The translations under genes and the position numbers were made by a program. The notes under the pieces were generated by a model. That model did not search any database, was not told the origin of the DNA, and saw only the letters and a program-made list of their open reading frames with translations. Shown here one piece after another: positions 10,390 through 20,691 of a DNA stretch of 64,000 bases. Source of the DNA: Adiantum capillus-veneris (taxonomy: Eukaryota; Streptophyta; Polypodiopsida; Polypodiales; Pteridaceae). Each line of letters opens with the position of its first letter. Position 1 is the stretch's first letter. The stretch is taken from assembly GCA_014529385.2 (NCBI GenBank), contig CM043955.1, positions 141,826,640 to 141,890,639 on the forward strand, read 5' to 3'.

Positions 10390-12597
10390 TTACTCTTGGG
10401 AAGCATTGTAAGCATTGACAAGGTTTAGGTTATCCTTTAATTGTATGCCTTGCATCCATCTAGCATCTTCAAAAGGATAATTCTTAAACTTAATAAGATA
10501 TCGTCGGATAGTCTTATCGCCTCTTAGTACCTTGTCTTCATGTCGGAGAATGGACTCGGGCTGCAGCACCTCTTCTTGGTCCTCGATCTCCGGTGGGTCT
10601 TCAATAGTTGGTTCTTGAGGTGGCTCTCCTTTGTAAGGATTTAATAGGCTCACATGAAAAGCATTGTGTATGAGAGAATGATTGGGCAACTTGAGTTGAT
10701 AGGCCATCTCATTGATTGGCCTAAGAATTTGAAAGGGACCATAGTACCTTTTTGCTAGTTTAGCATAGTACTTTTGGTGACCCGTAGGATTCTTGCCCGT
10801 TGTGTGCCTTAATCGAGCCTTGGGAAACTTTAACAAGACCCAATCGTTTTCTTTAAAGGCTTGGGCTCTTTTGTGCTTGTCAGCAGCAGCCTTTTGCATT
10901 TGCTGTGAGATAGAGATAGCATCCTTAATCTTTTGGAAAGATTCTTGTAGATCTCGGCTATACTCATCTGCAACGAAGATCTTCCCATGTACCTTAAGTA
11001 GCAAGGGACTTTTTGATCTTCCCTCAATTACTTCGAAAGGTGCTTTTCCTGTGGAAGTATGTACAGTGTTATTGTAAGCATACTGCACTAAGGGTAAGTA
11101 CTTCTCCCATTGGGCTCTCTCATCTACTTCCGTTACATAGGCTTTTAGTAGATCGAGAATGGTTAGGTTAGCTATTTCACTTTGGCCATCAGTTTGTGGA
11201 TGATAGGCCGAAGAGAAGTTTAGCCTTGTTCCTAAATTCTCAAAGAGACCCTTCCAGAAATTACTGGTCATTCTAGGATCTCTATCCGACACTATGGACA
11301 TGGGCAAGCCATGGTACTTGAAAATTTGTGAAATAAAGAGGGTTGCCATTTGATGGGCTTTGATAGTCTTTTTGACAGGTATAAAATGAGCTTGTTTACT
11401 AAACCTGTCTACTATCGTCCATATTCCCGTAATCCCATGGATAGACTTAGGCAATCCAAAGATAAAATCCATGGATATGCTCTCCCATGGTGAATTAGGG
11501 ATTGGCAAGGGTTGAAGCAATCCAAGTTGCTTCCCTCTATCAAATTTTGTCTTTTGGCATACCACACATTTGGAAACATACTCTTGTATGTTCACTTTCA
11601 TGGTAGGCCAATAGAAATATGTTTCAATTCCCTTTAAGGTAGACTGAATCCCTCTATGCCCCGCATAAGGTGGAGCATGAGATTCATACATTACTTTCTC
11701 ACGTAGTGAGTTAGTAACGCATAGTCTATTGCCATAGAGAAGATAACCATCTTGTAAAGTAAATGGTTCTTCTTTCTTCCCTAATGCAAGGGCTGGAATC
11801 ACATCTCTAAAATTGGGATCAATAGCATACTCATCTATCATTGAAGATAGATCATTGTGAGTTGCTATGGAAATCGCATTCACTCTCGGCCGTCTTGAGA
11901 GTGCATCAACTACTTGATTATGCTTGCCAGCAATGTGAGCAATATAAAAATGAAATTGCGAAATTAAATTTGCCCACCTCATTTGTTTGTTGGAGAGCTT
12001 GGTTTGCGTCATGAAGTACTTAAGACTTTGGTGATCCGTTCGCAGAATGAAAGGAGTCCCCAATAAATAGTGCTTCCATGAGTCTAAGGCATGTAGAACT
12101 GCAAGGAGTTCCTTTTCGTATATGCCTAGAGCTTGCTCAACAGGGTCGAGCCTTCGACTCTCATAGCCTATGGCGTGCCCTTCTTGGAGCAAAACAGCTC
12201 CAAGGCAATCACCACAAGCATCGCATTGGACCTCAAACGGTTTTGAGAGATCCGGTAGTGTAAGCATAGGTTGAGAGATAAGCTTTTCTTTAAGCTTTTC
12301 GAAAGCATTGTTCTCCTGAGCAGACCATGTATACCTAACACTTTTCTTTGTTAGGTCATGTAATGGTCCCGCAATTTGTGAGAACTTTTCTATGAAGCGT
12401 CTATAGTATGCACACATACCTATGAAGCTTCTTAGTTCATGAAGATTCCTTGGTTTAGGCCATCCTTTTATTACCTCTAACTTGGATGGATCCATTTGGA
12501 TGCCATCTTGAGAGATAATGTGACCTAAATACTGAATCTCTTGCAAGAAAAATTCACTTTTCTTTCGATTAACATAAAGTTTATTCTCTCTTAAAAC
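10390..12597 (-). CDS. pol: Chr-1 pol: RT C-terminus, RNase H, integrase, chromodomain
   Basis: The open frame begins just after a stop at 12598-12600 and runs 735 codons to a stop at 10390. It starts with the RT thumb (YLGHIISQDGIQMDP). RNase H follows with all acidic residues visible: CDACGDCLG, YEKELLAV, RTDHQSL and VVDALSRR. Integrase has an HHCC finger (HAPPYAGHRG ... CVVCQK) and the full catalytic triad: MDFIFGLP, IVSDRDPRMTS and TDGQSEIAN. After a linker, a chromodomain near the C-terminus reads YLIKFKNYPFEDARWM and would target integration to chromatin. All catalytic residues are intact, so only the upstream stop blocks continuous translation. Confidence 0.93.
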   Translation of the reverse strand, partial: VLRENKLYVNRKKSEFFLQEIQYLGHIISQDGIQMDPSKLEVIKGWPKPRNLHELRSFIGMCAYYRRFIEKFSQIAGPLHDLTKKSVRYTWSAQENNAFEKLKEKLISQPMLTLPDLSKPFEVQCDACGDCLGAVLLQEGHAIGYESRRLDPVEQALGIYEKELLAVLHALDSWKHYLLGTPFILRTDHQSLKYFMTQTKLSNKQMRWANLISQFHFYIAHIAGKHNQVVDALSRRPRVNAISIATHNDLSSMIDEYAIDPNFRDVIPALALGKKEEPFTLQDGYLLYGNRLCVTNSLREKVMYESHAPPYAGHRGIQSTLKGIETYFYWPTMKVNIQEYVSKCVVCQKTKFDRGKQLGLLQPLPIPNSPWESISMDFIFGLPKSIHGITGIWTIVDRFSKQAHFIPVKKTIKAHQMATLFISQIFKYHGLPMSIVSDRDPRMTSNFWKGLFENLGTRLNFSSAYHPQTDGQSEIANLTILDLLKAYVTEVDERAQWEKYLPLVQYAYNNTVHTSTGKAPFEVIEGRSKSPLLLKVHGKIFVADEYSRDLQESFQKIKDAISISQQMQKAAADKHKRAQAFKENDWVLLKFPKARLRHTTGKNPTGHQKYYAKLAKRYYGPFQILRPINEMAYQLKLPNHSLIHNAFHVSLLNPYKGEPPQEPTIEDPPEIEDQEEVLQPESILRHEDKVLRGDKTIRRYLIKFKNYPFEDARWMQGIQLKDNLNLVNAYNASQE

Positions 12598-13023
12598 TTA
12601 AAATATTACCTGGAGGTGTTGCTTGTGTTCCTCCAATGAATTAGAGTAGATGATAATATCATCAAAGAACAGTCCAGTGAAGGTTCGATGAGGCCTGAAC
12701 AGCTTCTCCATCAAGCGGTTGAATGTGGCTGGTGCATTGGTCAAGCCAAAAGGCATGACAATGTATTCGTAAAGACCAAATGTAGTACGAAATGCGGTCT
12801 TTACAATGTCTTGATCAACTATCCTTATTTGATGATAGCCACTTTTTAGGTCAACCCTACTGAAGTATGTCGATCCTTGTAGCTTATCAAATAGGTCTTC
12901 TACCCGTGGAACGGGAAACCTATTCTTCTTGATAGTGATCCTATTTAGTGCTCTATAGTCGACACACATACGATATGTGTCGTCTTTCTTTTGCACTAAT
13001 AGCACAGGTGAGCAAAATGGAGA
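12598..13023 (-). CDS. pol: Chr-1 reverse transcriptase, N-terminal part
   Basis: This segment shares the frame of the pieces on both sides and is bounded by TAA stops at 13024-13026 and 12598-12600. It contains the RT fingers and palm: [20 protein letters not shown] (one extra Lys relative to the common [10 protein letters not shown]), [31 protein letters not shown] and the catalytic box FFDDIIIYS. The usual first Tyr of YXDD is Phe here, as it also is in element I at about 62.3 kb. It would copy the element's RNA to DNA. Confidence 0.93.
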   Translation of the reverse strand, partial: SPFCSPVLLVQKKDDTYRMCVDYRALNRITIKKNRFPVPRVEDLFDKLQGSTYFSRVDLKSGYHQIRIVDQDIVKTAFRTTFGLYEYIVMPFGLTNAPATFNRLMEKLFRPHRTFTGLFFDDIIIYSNSLEEHKQHLQVIF

Positions 13024-14604
13024 TTAGCTTGGCCTAACAATACCCTTCTCAACTAACTCATGCACTTGCCGTATAATCTCCTCTTGTTGAGCTTGAGAAA
13101 CTCTATAAGGAGGTTTATTAGGCGGTGAACTTCCTGGAAGAAGTTCAATTGCATGGTCATCATTACCTCGTTTAGGAGGTAGCTCACAAGGGATGTCGTC
13201 AATAAAAACATATTGAAACCCCTTGAGAAAATTGGATAACTCTAATTCCTTTTGGTTGCTTTTATTTTCTTTTGCTAAAGCATTAGGTTCATTTTGAGAG
13301 TCTTTAACAAAAATCATGTACACGGAAATAGAGCTCTTTATTGACTTGTTGAAAGCTGGTGTATGTACAATGGGGATGGTGTTACCCATTTCCTTAGCAT
13401 CTATATACATGTCTTTTTCCCTGAACTTAAAGGAGATTCTCCTTTCAGGAAATTTAACATCGGCAGCCAGGCGGTCAAACCATGGTGCCCCTAGGATTAC
13501 ATCCTCATGCTTGAGAGGAGAGATAAATAAGTCCTCTTTGTCCACATAGCCTTGGACATGAAGCCTCAATTTCCCGATTAAGGGAGTGACTGAAGCTTCT
13601 TGCCCCTTGAAGGCACTGTCTGCGGGTAGGACATCTCCCATCTCGTAGGATTGTATTCCTAGCTTGGTGGCCAACTCTATAGATATAAAATTGTGAGTAG
13701 AACCAGGGTCAAAGAGAATAAAAGCATCATGTTCTCTTACCTTTCCCCTAGCATGGCATAGAGGAGATCCTTTGTGGTGAGTTTGGTGAGTCTCCTCCTC
13801 TTGGATTTCAACCAAGGAAGCTCTAGGAGGATCTTGGCGGTTGTTCTTTTGGGGACAAGCGCGGTACGCATGCCCTTGTTCGCCGCACTTGAAACACCGG
13901 TTTTCCTTACGATAACGCTCAAGCTCTTCAGGAGAGAGTTTATTCTTACCTTTGTAAACTCCCTTCTCTTTAGCTTTGTTGGAGTTGCCCTTAGGAGACT
14001 TTTGGACATTGTCCTTCCCCTTAGGCTCGTTGGAACCCTTGTTTTCCGTGGGCTTATTATTTCTTTTAGCCCCTGTTTGGAAATTGATTCGAGAGGCCAC
14101 CATAGTATGGTGTATTACCGCCGATATGGTACGTGGCCTTTGGGAGTTGACATACTCCGCAATTTCTTCGGTTAAGTCGGCACAAAATTGTTGCTTTTGC
14201 TCTCCAAAATCCAACTTTTTGAAGACAGTGGCTTTGAGTTGTAGGTCCCAAAACTTGTCTACATATTTGTGGATAGATTCATTGGGAGAGAGCTTTAAGC
14301 TTCGCCATTCGGTGAGTACTTTGTCTTTGGCATCGGTGGCCAAAAACTGCTTCATAATGGAAGCTCTTAAAGCTTTCCATGCTCGTGGAGCTTCACCGTT
14401 GGCTCGTAGGCTAGACCACCATTGTCTGGCGGACTTTTGAAAGTGCATAGCTACATGGCGTAGCTTAGAGGACTCCGTGAAGCCCTCATCTCCAAACGCG
14501 GCATCGAATTGTTGGATAAAGACCAAGACTTTGTCCGTAGCACCAAAGGTACCATCATAGGTAAGGAAAGAGATGCTCTTCCCTCCCTCTTTGAACTTCT
14601 TCAA
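13024..14604 (-). CDS. gag-pro: Chr-1 gag core, zinc knuckle and protease
   Basis: This 526-codon frame lacks its own ATG; it starts at a TTG where a frameshift separates it from the gag N-terminus. A retrotransposon gag domain covers roughly residues 30-170 (SARQWWSSLRANGEAPRAW and DKVLTEWRSLKLSPNESIHK are typical). A Lys-rich linker leads to one CCHC zinc knuckle, CFKCGEQGHAYRACP, near residue 240. The aspartic protease active site is FDPGSTHNFIS near residue 300, with Pro in place of Ser/Thr after the Asp, then the flap region and GAPWF. The frame ends in the RT connection (HELVEKGIVRPS) at a TAA stop. Confidence 0.92.
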   Translation of the reverse strand: MKKFKEGGKSISFLTYDGTFGATDKVLVFIQQFDAAFGDEGFTESSKLRHVAMHFQKSARQWWSSLRANGEAPRAWKALRASIMKQFLATDAKDKVLTEWRSLKLSPNESIHKYVDKFWDLQLKATVFKKLDFGEQKQQFCADLTEEIAEYVNSQRPRTISAVIHHTMVASRINFQTGAKRNNKPTENKGSNEPKGKDNVQKSPKGNSNKAKEKGVYKGKNKLSPEELERYRKENRCFKCGEQGHAYRACPQKNNRQDPPRASLVEIQEEETHQTHHKGSPLCHARGKVREHDAFILFDPGSTHNFISIELATKLGIQSYEMGDVLPADSAFKGQEASVTPLIGKLRLHVQGYVDKEDLFISPLKHEDVILGAPWFDRLAADVKFPERRISFKFREKDMYIDAKEMGNTIPIVHTPAFNKSIKSSISVYMIFVKDSQNEPNALAKENKSNQKELELSNFLKGFQYVFIDDIPCELPPKRGNDDHAIELLPGSSPPNKPPYRVSQAQQEEIIRQVHELVEKGIVRPS

Positions 14605-15185
14605 CTTGGATGACCATAGCTTCCATAAGAGGAAGAGGATGAAGAAGATGGAGAAGAGGATGTCCTCTTTCTCGCCTTTTTCTTCTCTTGCTTTTTATCA
14701 TCCCTCTTTGAATTATGGCGTGGAGAAGAGTGTGATGGTCTTCTCCGCTTTGGTGGTGATGGAGAGCGTTTAGCCCGCCGTCTTCGTGGAGCCATCTCCG
14801 TCGAGGTGGCAGGAGATTCGCTTCTTTCTCGTTCCTTGAGTGCAGGCTCTTGAGTTCTCCTTTGGGAAGGAGATGCATCATCAAGAAGTAAATTCTTGAG
14901 CCCTTCATATGGATTCTCTTCTTCTTCACGAATCGGAGAGAGACCTCTTTTGGTAGTCTCACAAGGAGGCTTCCTAGGTGTTCTCTCGTCATGGTGATGA
15001 GCTTGGAGAATCCCGTGAGCACGGAGCTGCCGTTGCACTTCACTTTGGAGAGATGGATTGCCCATGGCTTGTTGAAGCCTAGAAACAAGATAGTTAACAA
15101 GCATTGAAGCATCATTAGTAGCTTGCTCATGAGCAAAATCAAAGTTATCAACATTAATTTCACTCTCTTTACTATTGTCAGCCAT
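14601..15185 (-). CDS. gag: Chr-1 gag N-terminal extension, SR-rich
   Basis: The ATG at 15185 follows a 402-bp leader after the primer site and is also kept in the duplicate copy (8058), which supports this start. The 194 residues begin MADNSKESEINVDNFDF, with a predicted helical stretch (LVNYLVSRLQQAMG). From about residue 115 to the end the protein is basic and Ser/Arg-rich (PRRRRAKRSPSPPKRRRP and a poly-Ser run). It ends at TGA 14601-14603, overlapping the start of the gag core in another frame. Either a one-base mutation or a programmed shift separates the two; mutation is more likely because the element also carries two stops. Confidence 0.85.
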   Translation of the reverse strand: MADNSKESEINVDNFDFAHEQATNDASMLVNYLVSRLQQAMGNPSLQSEVQRQLRAHGILQAHHHDERTPRKPPCETTKRGLSPIREEEENPYEGLKNLLLDDASPSQRRTQEPALKERERSESPATSTEMAPRRRRAKRSPSPPKRRRPSHSSPRHNSKRDDKKQEKKKARKRTSSSPSSSSSSSYGSYGHPS

Positions 15186-15587
15186 TCTAACAACTTTTAG
15201 GTGTACTTTGGCACTTCAAGCCCTAGTTGCTACTCCTCTTTACCCCTTTAGAAAAAGCACTCAAGCTACTGTACCCGCGGCTCGAATACCATTAATTGCA
15301 AGGAATAGAAGAGAGGGTCTTTCGACACCAAAACAGCACCGGCTCCTGTCAAGCTTCTAATAGCTCAATAGTGGTTAAGCCGTAGGCAAGCCCCGTAGGA
15401 CTCCACTATTAAGACCATAGCTCTCAACGGTGATGCCCCGCTAACTGCACGAAGGCAGGCACACTGCAAGGCTGAAAAATCCCTATTCTACTTACTCACA
15501 GGCAATTAATAATACCAACCATTTGTAGCTAGCTTGAGGACCTCCCTTCTTGAGCAAGAAAAGAGAAACCTTGAGCTCTGATACCAA
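15186..15587 (-). promoter_or_regulatory. Chr-1 leader and primer-binding site
   Basis: This untranslated leader lies between LTR C and gag. At 15570-15586 the plus strand CTTGAGCTCTGATACCA gives TGGTATCAGAGC in sense, complementary to initiator tRNA-Met, one base from the LTR. Confidence 0.92.
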
Positions 15588-17185
15588 TGTAACATTTAAT
15601 GGCCTAATAACTTATGTGTAGCGAAAATTAGCATGAACATAGTGGGCATTTCATTAGAATAGATTCCTAATGAGAATTACAAGAGTGCTTGGGTGGAGAG
15701 AGCAACAAAAAGCATAACATCTAGTTAGATAGAATCGACAATACTTTCAAAAGAGAGAGAAATTAAGCTATTGACAACAGTTGAGGACCGAATTTTCATG
15801 GAGCCGGTCCCCCCTCCAAAAGGCTTTGTATTATGGTTTCTCCCATCAAGAGAGACATTGTACAATACAATTCTTTGTGTTCCTTCAAGACTAGCTAGTG
15901 CAATGAAGATGGAAACTTCATGCACTAAGCAAAACACTTAACAAACACAACTTGAATTATCCCCGTTCTCAGACCCAAGACCTCACATACCTTCGAAGAT
16001 GGTGAGAGCTAGCAGGGTATGAGAGTAGATTGAGAGGAAGAAGGAGTATCTTACGAGAAAGATGTACATCTCCTCACATAATCACTCATATGTAGCATAG
16101 ATTAGCTTAGTAATGAGCTTGGTAGAGGAGATGAGCATGCATTGAAGCTTGGCTCTTGGTTGGATTTGCATCCACATGCCAAGAGAGTGTTGATGTTGGC
16201 TTCTATCTCACAAGCTTGGAGTAGGTGATGAGTTCTCCATTAAAGCTTGGGAAGATATAGTTTTCTCTTTCTTCACACATGAGCTTGTGTGAGTGTGTGT
16301 GTGATAATGCCTTGCAAAAATCAGCCCCCTCTCTCTCTTGGGCGAGCCCTCTTGCTAATTGCTCTTGCTGAAGCCTCATTGGCCCTCCCCAAGTTAAGCC
16401 AATTACAATTAAGCAGCATAAGTGATAGCCTTTTGACATGTGTCCCCCTTTCCCCTTTTGTGAGAGCTTTAGGTAATTAAATAATTAAACTAAACTCTCA
16501 TTGGACCCCCTTGCCTCCTGGCCAATAGGAATCAGGCAAGCCATGGGGCTCCTGAATGCTCATTGGACCCCTTGGGAGACTACCCAATAGTCTTCTAGGA
16601 GACTTAATTCTCATTGGTTTCTTTTATTAAATGTTTTTAAATTAATTAAACTAGATTTACTCTAGCTTAATTCTCATTGGTCCACTTCAAGGGTCATCCA
16701 ATAGAAATTGGGCACACCTTGTGGACATCTGGCCTAGGGAGCTGACATGTGTCCCTAATTCCCTTTGTGTAAAGGGAGCCTCTGTGTGTGTGTGTGTGTG
16801 GCTTTCTCTCTCATCCCCTACCTTTAGGGATCGCCCCCTCCCATGTAGGGATGTGCAAAGACTTTTAGGGCACACACACAGCATCCAATTTTCCCTAGGG
16901 TTGACCTTTGGACACAACCTTTGAATTTTGGAACCTTTGAATTTTGGAAGTCTTAATGGGCTGAACCTTAGGGTCTTTTTAGCCCATTGTTGCACATGGA
17001 TCTTTTGCAGATGCCCCCCCCCCCCCCCTTTGGATCCCTATTTTCCCTCCTTTGTATCCCTACTGTGGCCGGTCTGCTAGCTTAACCAAGATTCTAGCTT
17101 TTTCTCCCCTGGCCTTCCCCACATTAAATGATCAGTTTAATATGAGAAAATCATTTACGAGAATTAGATATTGATTATTATGACA
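15588..17185 (-). repeat. Chr-1 5' LTR (copy C)
   Basis: This 1598-bp LTR has termini TGTAACATTT and TATTATGACA and is followed on the right by the target-site duplication CCAAA (17186-17190). In the sense direction it would drive transcription toward the leader and gag at 15587. It is nearly identical to copy B. A diverged fragment of the same LTR end occurs at 46670-46949. Confidence 0.93.
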
Positions 17186-17190
17186 CCAAA
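17186..17190. repeat. Target-site duplication CCAAA, right
   Basis: Matches 7402-7406 exactly and abuts the outer end of LTR C. Confidence 0.85.
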
Positions 17191-18190
17191 AATATCATTT
17201 TAGACCGTGAAGGCTCCAGAGGGGTGCATAATGTAGGTGGGCCCCACCATGTGGCCCTACGGGTGGCTCCTGCGGGGTATCTCAACTTGTCTGTCTTGGC
17301 ATTTAGAAAGCATCTTTAGATTGGTCCCATCACATGCAAGTGACCTTGAACACTCATTGCTCTTCTAGAGGATGAGTAGGGGAAAAATAAGATCTCACCC
17401 TCTTGATTTACAGTTTCCTTTTGCTGCGAATCTGACAGATTTACACTATTTTGACCATAACGTTTTACCTGTAGCTCGGAATGACATGCTTCAAAAGGCA
17501 AATTTGACCTTCTCAACATGTTTGATATGAACTTGGACTATTCTTCATGCCCATGCACCAAGGAATTCGGTTTGGAAGGTCCACACTAGGCTAGGGAACC
17601 TTTTGCTTCCAAGTCTTCTTGTATGGGCCCTTTGCTTGTATGCATCCAAGGGGAATCCTACTTTTTCAAAAGGCTATGATGCTTAAACAAATAGAGGAGG
17701 GCCCAATATTATTTGCTTGTGAAAAGAATATACAATTGGAGTTTTTTTTAAAGGAGAAAAACTATATGTATATTCTTAAGAGATATTGGGCCACCTATGT
17801 AGGGGGCATAGAAGACTTGTAGAGATGGACCATAATCTTTGGTAAAGACAAGTGGAGAGCTGATTTCCATGGTAATTTATCTATATGGGATGGAAGATGG
17901 ATATATTATTTTTCTACTACTAATTCACAAGAGGTAAGAAAGTTTGGGGGTAGATAGTTGGTTATTGTATGCTTACTTTTATTTACAAAGCAAAAAAGAA
18001 AAGGGTGGTAATATAAATATATGACTAAGGTGACATTTTTGGGAAGAGTACAATGTATGTGTCGCCACAAAGTTTAAACGAAGAGGGGGAATTTACTCTA
18101 GATAACTTAATAGCGTAGAAAAATATATACACATATGAGAAAGAGGACGTTGAGTAGGCTGAAAAATGTTGCAAAAAGATGGTTACCATT
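17191..18190 (-). mobile_element. Element K, right flank (unidentified)
   Basis: This non-coding DNA lies between Chr-1 and the resumed Copia-2 integrase. It contains GACCATAACGTTTTACCTGT near 17450, a phrase style common in LTRs of plant Ty3 elements, but no protein motif. With 6356-7406 it would make an insertion of about 2 kb in Copia-2 before Chr-1 arrived. Identity is unresolved. Confidence 0.3.
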
Positions 18191-18194
18191 TTAT

Positions 18195-18776
18195 GCCACT
18201 CAATATAAAGTGCCTAAGGTCAGATGGAGGGGGAGAATACTTCTCCAATGAATTCAATGGTTTCCTGAAAAAGCATGGAATTTGGAGGCAGTTTTCATGC
18301 AGGTATACTTTGCAACAATATGGTGTTGTTGAGCAAAAGAGCATGCACATTGTAGAAGTGGCTAGAGCATCGATGAATAATAAGAACATGCCTCATTTTT
18401 ATTGGGCTGAGCTGTTGTTACAAGTGTCTACATTATGAACATGACCCCTATTGGTGCATTACATGATAGGACACCTGAAGAAAAGTTCAGTGGTGAAAAA
18501 CCAAATGTATCAGATTTCATAGTGTTTGGATGTATTGCTTATGTGCATGTGCCAAATGAGCTAAGAAGTAAGCTTGATCTAAAAGCTGAAAAATGTGTGT
18601 TTATTGGCTATTCCCTTGAGCAAAAAGGGTACAAGTGTTACAATCCTGTCACGAGTAAAGTGAGGGTGAGCAAGGATGTTGTTTTTGATGAAATGGCAAG
18701 TTGGTATGCTGATGTAAAAGATGTTTTGGGGGTTGATGTAAGAGAGAATGTGGATGCAAAAGTTACAGGTGCATAG
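18195..18776 (+). pseudogene. Copia-2 integrase, C-terminal half
   Basis: The integrase core resumes with KCLRSDGGGEYFSNEF, which holds the second catalytic Asp, then QQYGVVEQKSMHIVEVARA, where the usual GVAERKNR contains the catalytic Glu (kept as VEQK). A frame change near 18435 leads to MTPIGALHDRTPEEKFSGEK, IVFGCIAYVHVP, KCVFIGYSLEQKGYKCYNP and RVSKDVVFDE, the conserved copia integrase tail. It stops at 18774-18776. It continues the half at 6011-6355. Confidence 0.87.
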
Positions 18777-18819
18777 TCACAAGTTTTGAGCGGGCCACAA
18801 GGGTCCTTTAAGGCAAGTC

Positions 18820-20050
18820 ATGGTGAGAATCCATGGAGTGGCAGATTATTTGAAAGAGTGTCCTGCAAACTCTTCAAATGTATCAAGGAAAGGAAAGGAA
18901 AAAGTTGATGATGTCCCTAAGTTGCCAAATTTGAGTGCTGGTTATGATGATGGCAATAGAAGTGGTTCTGAGCAGAGTTTGGATGAGGAGTTTGGCATAC
19001 CCTCTGTGAACACTCCCGATGCAAGAAGAATGTAAGTAGGGAATAGAGCACCTGAAAGTGATCCTGGACCAAGTAGGTCAGAAAGAGCAAGAAATATTGT
19101 GCAGAGATTGACTTATGATAGCTATGTGGCTTGCCATTGTGCATTTATGGTGAAATTACAGAGGAATTAGAACCCACATATTTTGAGGATGCTATCAAGG
19201 ATAAAAAATGGCTGCAAGCTATGGATGAAGAGATGGTTGCACTTTATGCAAATGGAACATGGGAATTGGTGGCATTATCAAAGGATAAGAAGGCAATTGA
19301 ATGTAAGTCGGTTTTTAAAAAAAAGCATAATGCTATTGGCAGTGTGAGTAGGTACAAGGCTAGACTTGTGGCCAAAGGTTATGCACAAACTTATGGGATT
19401 GATTATGAGGAGACGTTCATCCCCGTAGCTAAGATGGCTACCGTTCGTATGTTTATTGCAGTGGCTGCCGCATTAAAATGGGTGTTGAAACAAATGGATG
19501 TAAAGAATGCATTTTTGAATGGAGACCTGGAGGAAACTGTGTATATGGAGCAACCACAAGGTTATGCAATATGAGGCTATGTGACCTTGTATGCAGGTTA
19601 AAGAGAGCATTGTATGGAGTGAAGCAAGCACCTAGAGCTTGGTATGAGAGGATTGTGGCATTCCTCAGTTTATTGGGATTTGAGATTTTTGATGCAGACC
19701 ATTCATTGTATGTGTGAAAGAATGAGGCAAAAATTGTGGTAATATGTATCTATGTGGATGATTTGATTGTTGGAGGTGATAGTGTGGCTAAAGTAGAGGG
19801 TGTGTAGGCCCTACTTATGCAAGAATTTGACATGAAAGACTTGGGAGACTTGTGATACTTCTTGGGCATTGAAATTATTCGCACAGAAGAAGGTGTACGG
19901 CTGTCACAAAGGCAATATTCTTTTTATATGTTGAAAAAGTATGGTATGGCTGATTGTAAGCCAATTGCAATGCCTTTAGATTAAAATCTGAAGTTGGAAA
20001 ATGATGCAAGTCAAGTGCTTGATAATGCTAGCATGTACAGGAAGATTGTG
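18820..20050 (+). pseudogene. Copia-2 reverse transcriptase
   Basis: After a variable linker, the RT begins near 19160 ([20 protein letters not shown]) and includes [61 protein letters not shown] and LKRALYGVKQAPRAWYE. The catalytic box at about 19755 is YVDDLIVGG and is intact. Stops at 19572, 19716, 19806 and 19852 and at least one frameshift (near 19570) inactivate it. Motif order and spacing are those of full-length copia RT. Confidence 0.9.
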
Positions 20051-20690
20051 TGGGTAGCTTTATCTACTTGACTATCTCACATCCAGACTTGATCTACAGA
20101 GTTGGATCGGTGAGTCAATTTATGTAATCTCCCAGGAAACCACACTTGAATGTAGTGAGGCGTACTTTGTGCTATGTGAGTGCTACTTTGGATTATGCAC
20201 TCTTTTATAGGATTCATGTGGAGTTGCAGCTCTATGGCTACATAGATGAGGATTAGGTTGGTAGTACATACAATCATAGGTCTACCACCGGACTCATGTT
20301 CTCTCTTGGGAGTGATGCTATCACATGGGGTAGTAAGAAGAAACCTACGGTTTCTCTTTCGAGCACATAGATAGAGTACAGGGGTGCTACAATGGCAGCA
20401 TGGGTGGGATTGCTACTTCACGACTTTGGAGTACAGGTACAAAGGCCGGTTGTCATCTATTGTGACAACCTTAGCAGCCTATAGTTGGCACAAAACCCAA
20501 TGTTTCATGCCAAGACAAAGCACATTGAGGTGCACTACCACTTCATCAGAGAGAGGGTCTTAGCAGGCAACATTGACCTACAGTACGTTGCAACAGATGG
20601 GAGGTTGCAGATATCTTCACGAAGGCCCTTGGAGGAGCGGTGAAGCTATGATGGCTTCAAGCGATGCTTGTCATAGAAGAATGACGTTGA
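20051..20690 (+). pseudogene. Copia-2 RNase H
   Basis: Recognisable pieces are STTGLMFSLGSDAITWGSKK, a frame-interrupted SLSST.IEYRGATMAAWVGL (the usual SSTEAEY box has a stop), VVIYCDNLSSL, and HAKTKHIEVHYHFIRERVL, the standard end of copia RNase H. Several stops interrupt it. Confidence 0.85.
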
Positions 20691-20691
20691 G

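Larger units (their letters stand above)
7407..17185 (-). mobile_element. Chr-1: tandem Ty3 chromovirus retrotransposon
   Basis: This is a minus-strand Ty3 element with gag, protease, RT, RNase H, integrase and chromodomain in order, flanked by the 5-bp duplication CCAAA. Reading the minus strand: LTR (17185-15588), leader and gag-pol (15587-10053), LTR (10052-8461), a second leader plus the first part of gag (8460-7727), then the terminal 320 bp of a third LTR (7726-7407). The layout is that of an unequal LTR-LTR exchange followed by a large deletion. The two full LTRs differ at only about 18-20 positions by eye over 1.59 kb, so the insertion is recent. Confidence 0.9.

Noticed and set aside
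13700-13730. DPG in the protease active site as a novel catalytic motif
   Set aside because: Proline after the catalytic Asp occurs in other plant Ty3 proteases as far as I recall, and it is shared by Chr-1 and F, so it is noted only in the feature entries.
13774-14440. Plus-strand open frames of 130-150 codons opposite gag
   Set aside because: They are antisense to a clearly coding minus-strand gag-protease frame and show no motif of their own.
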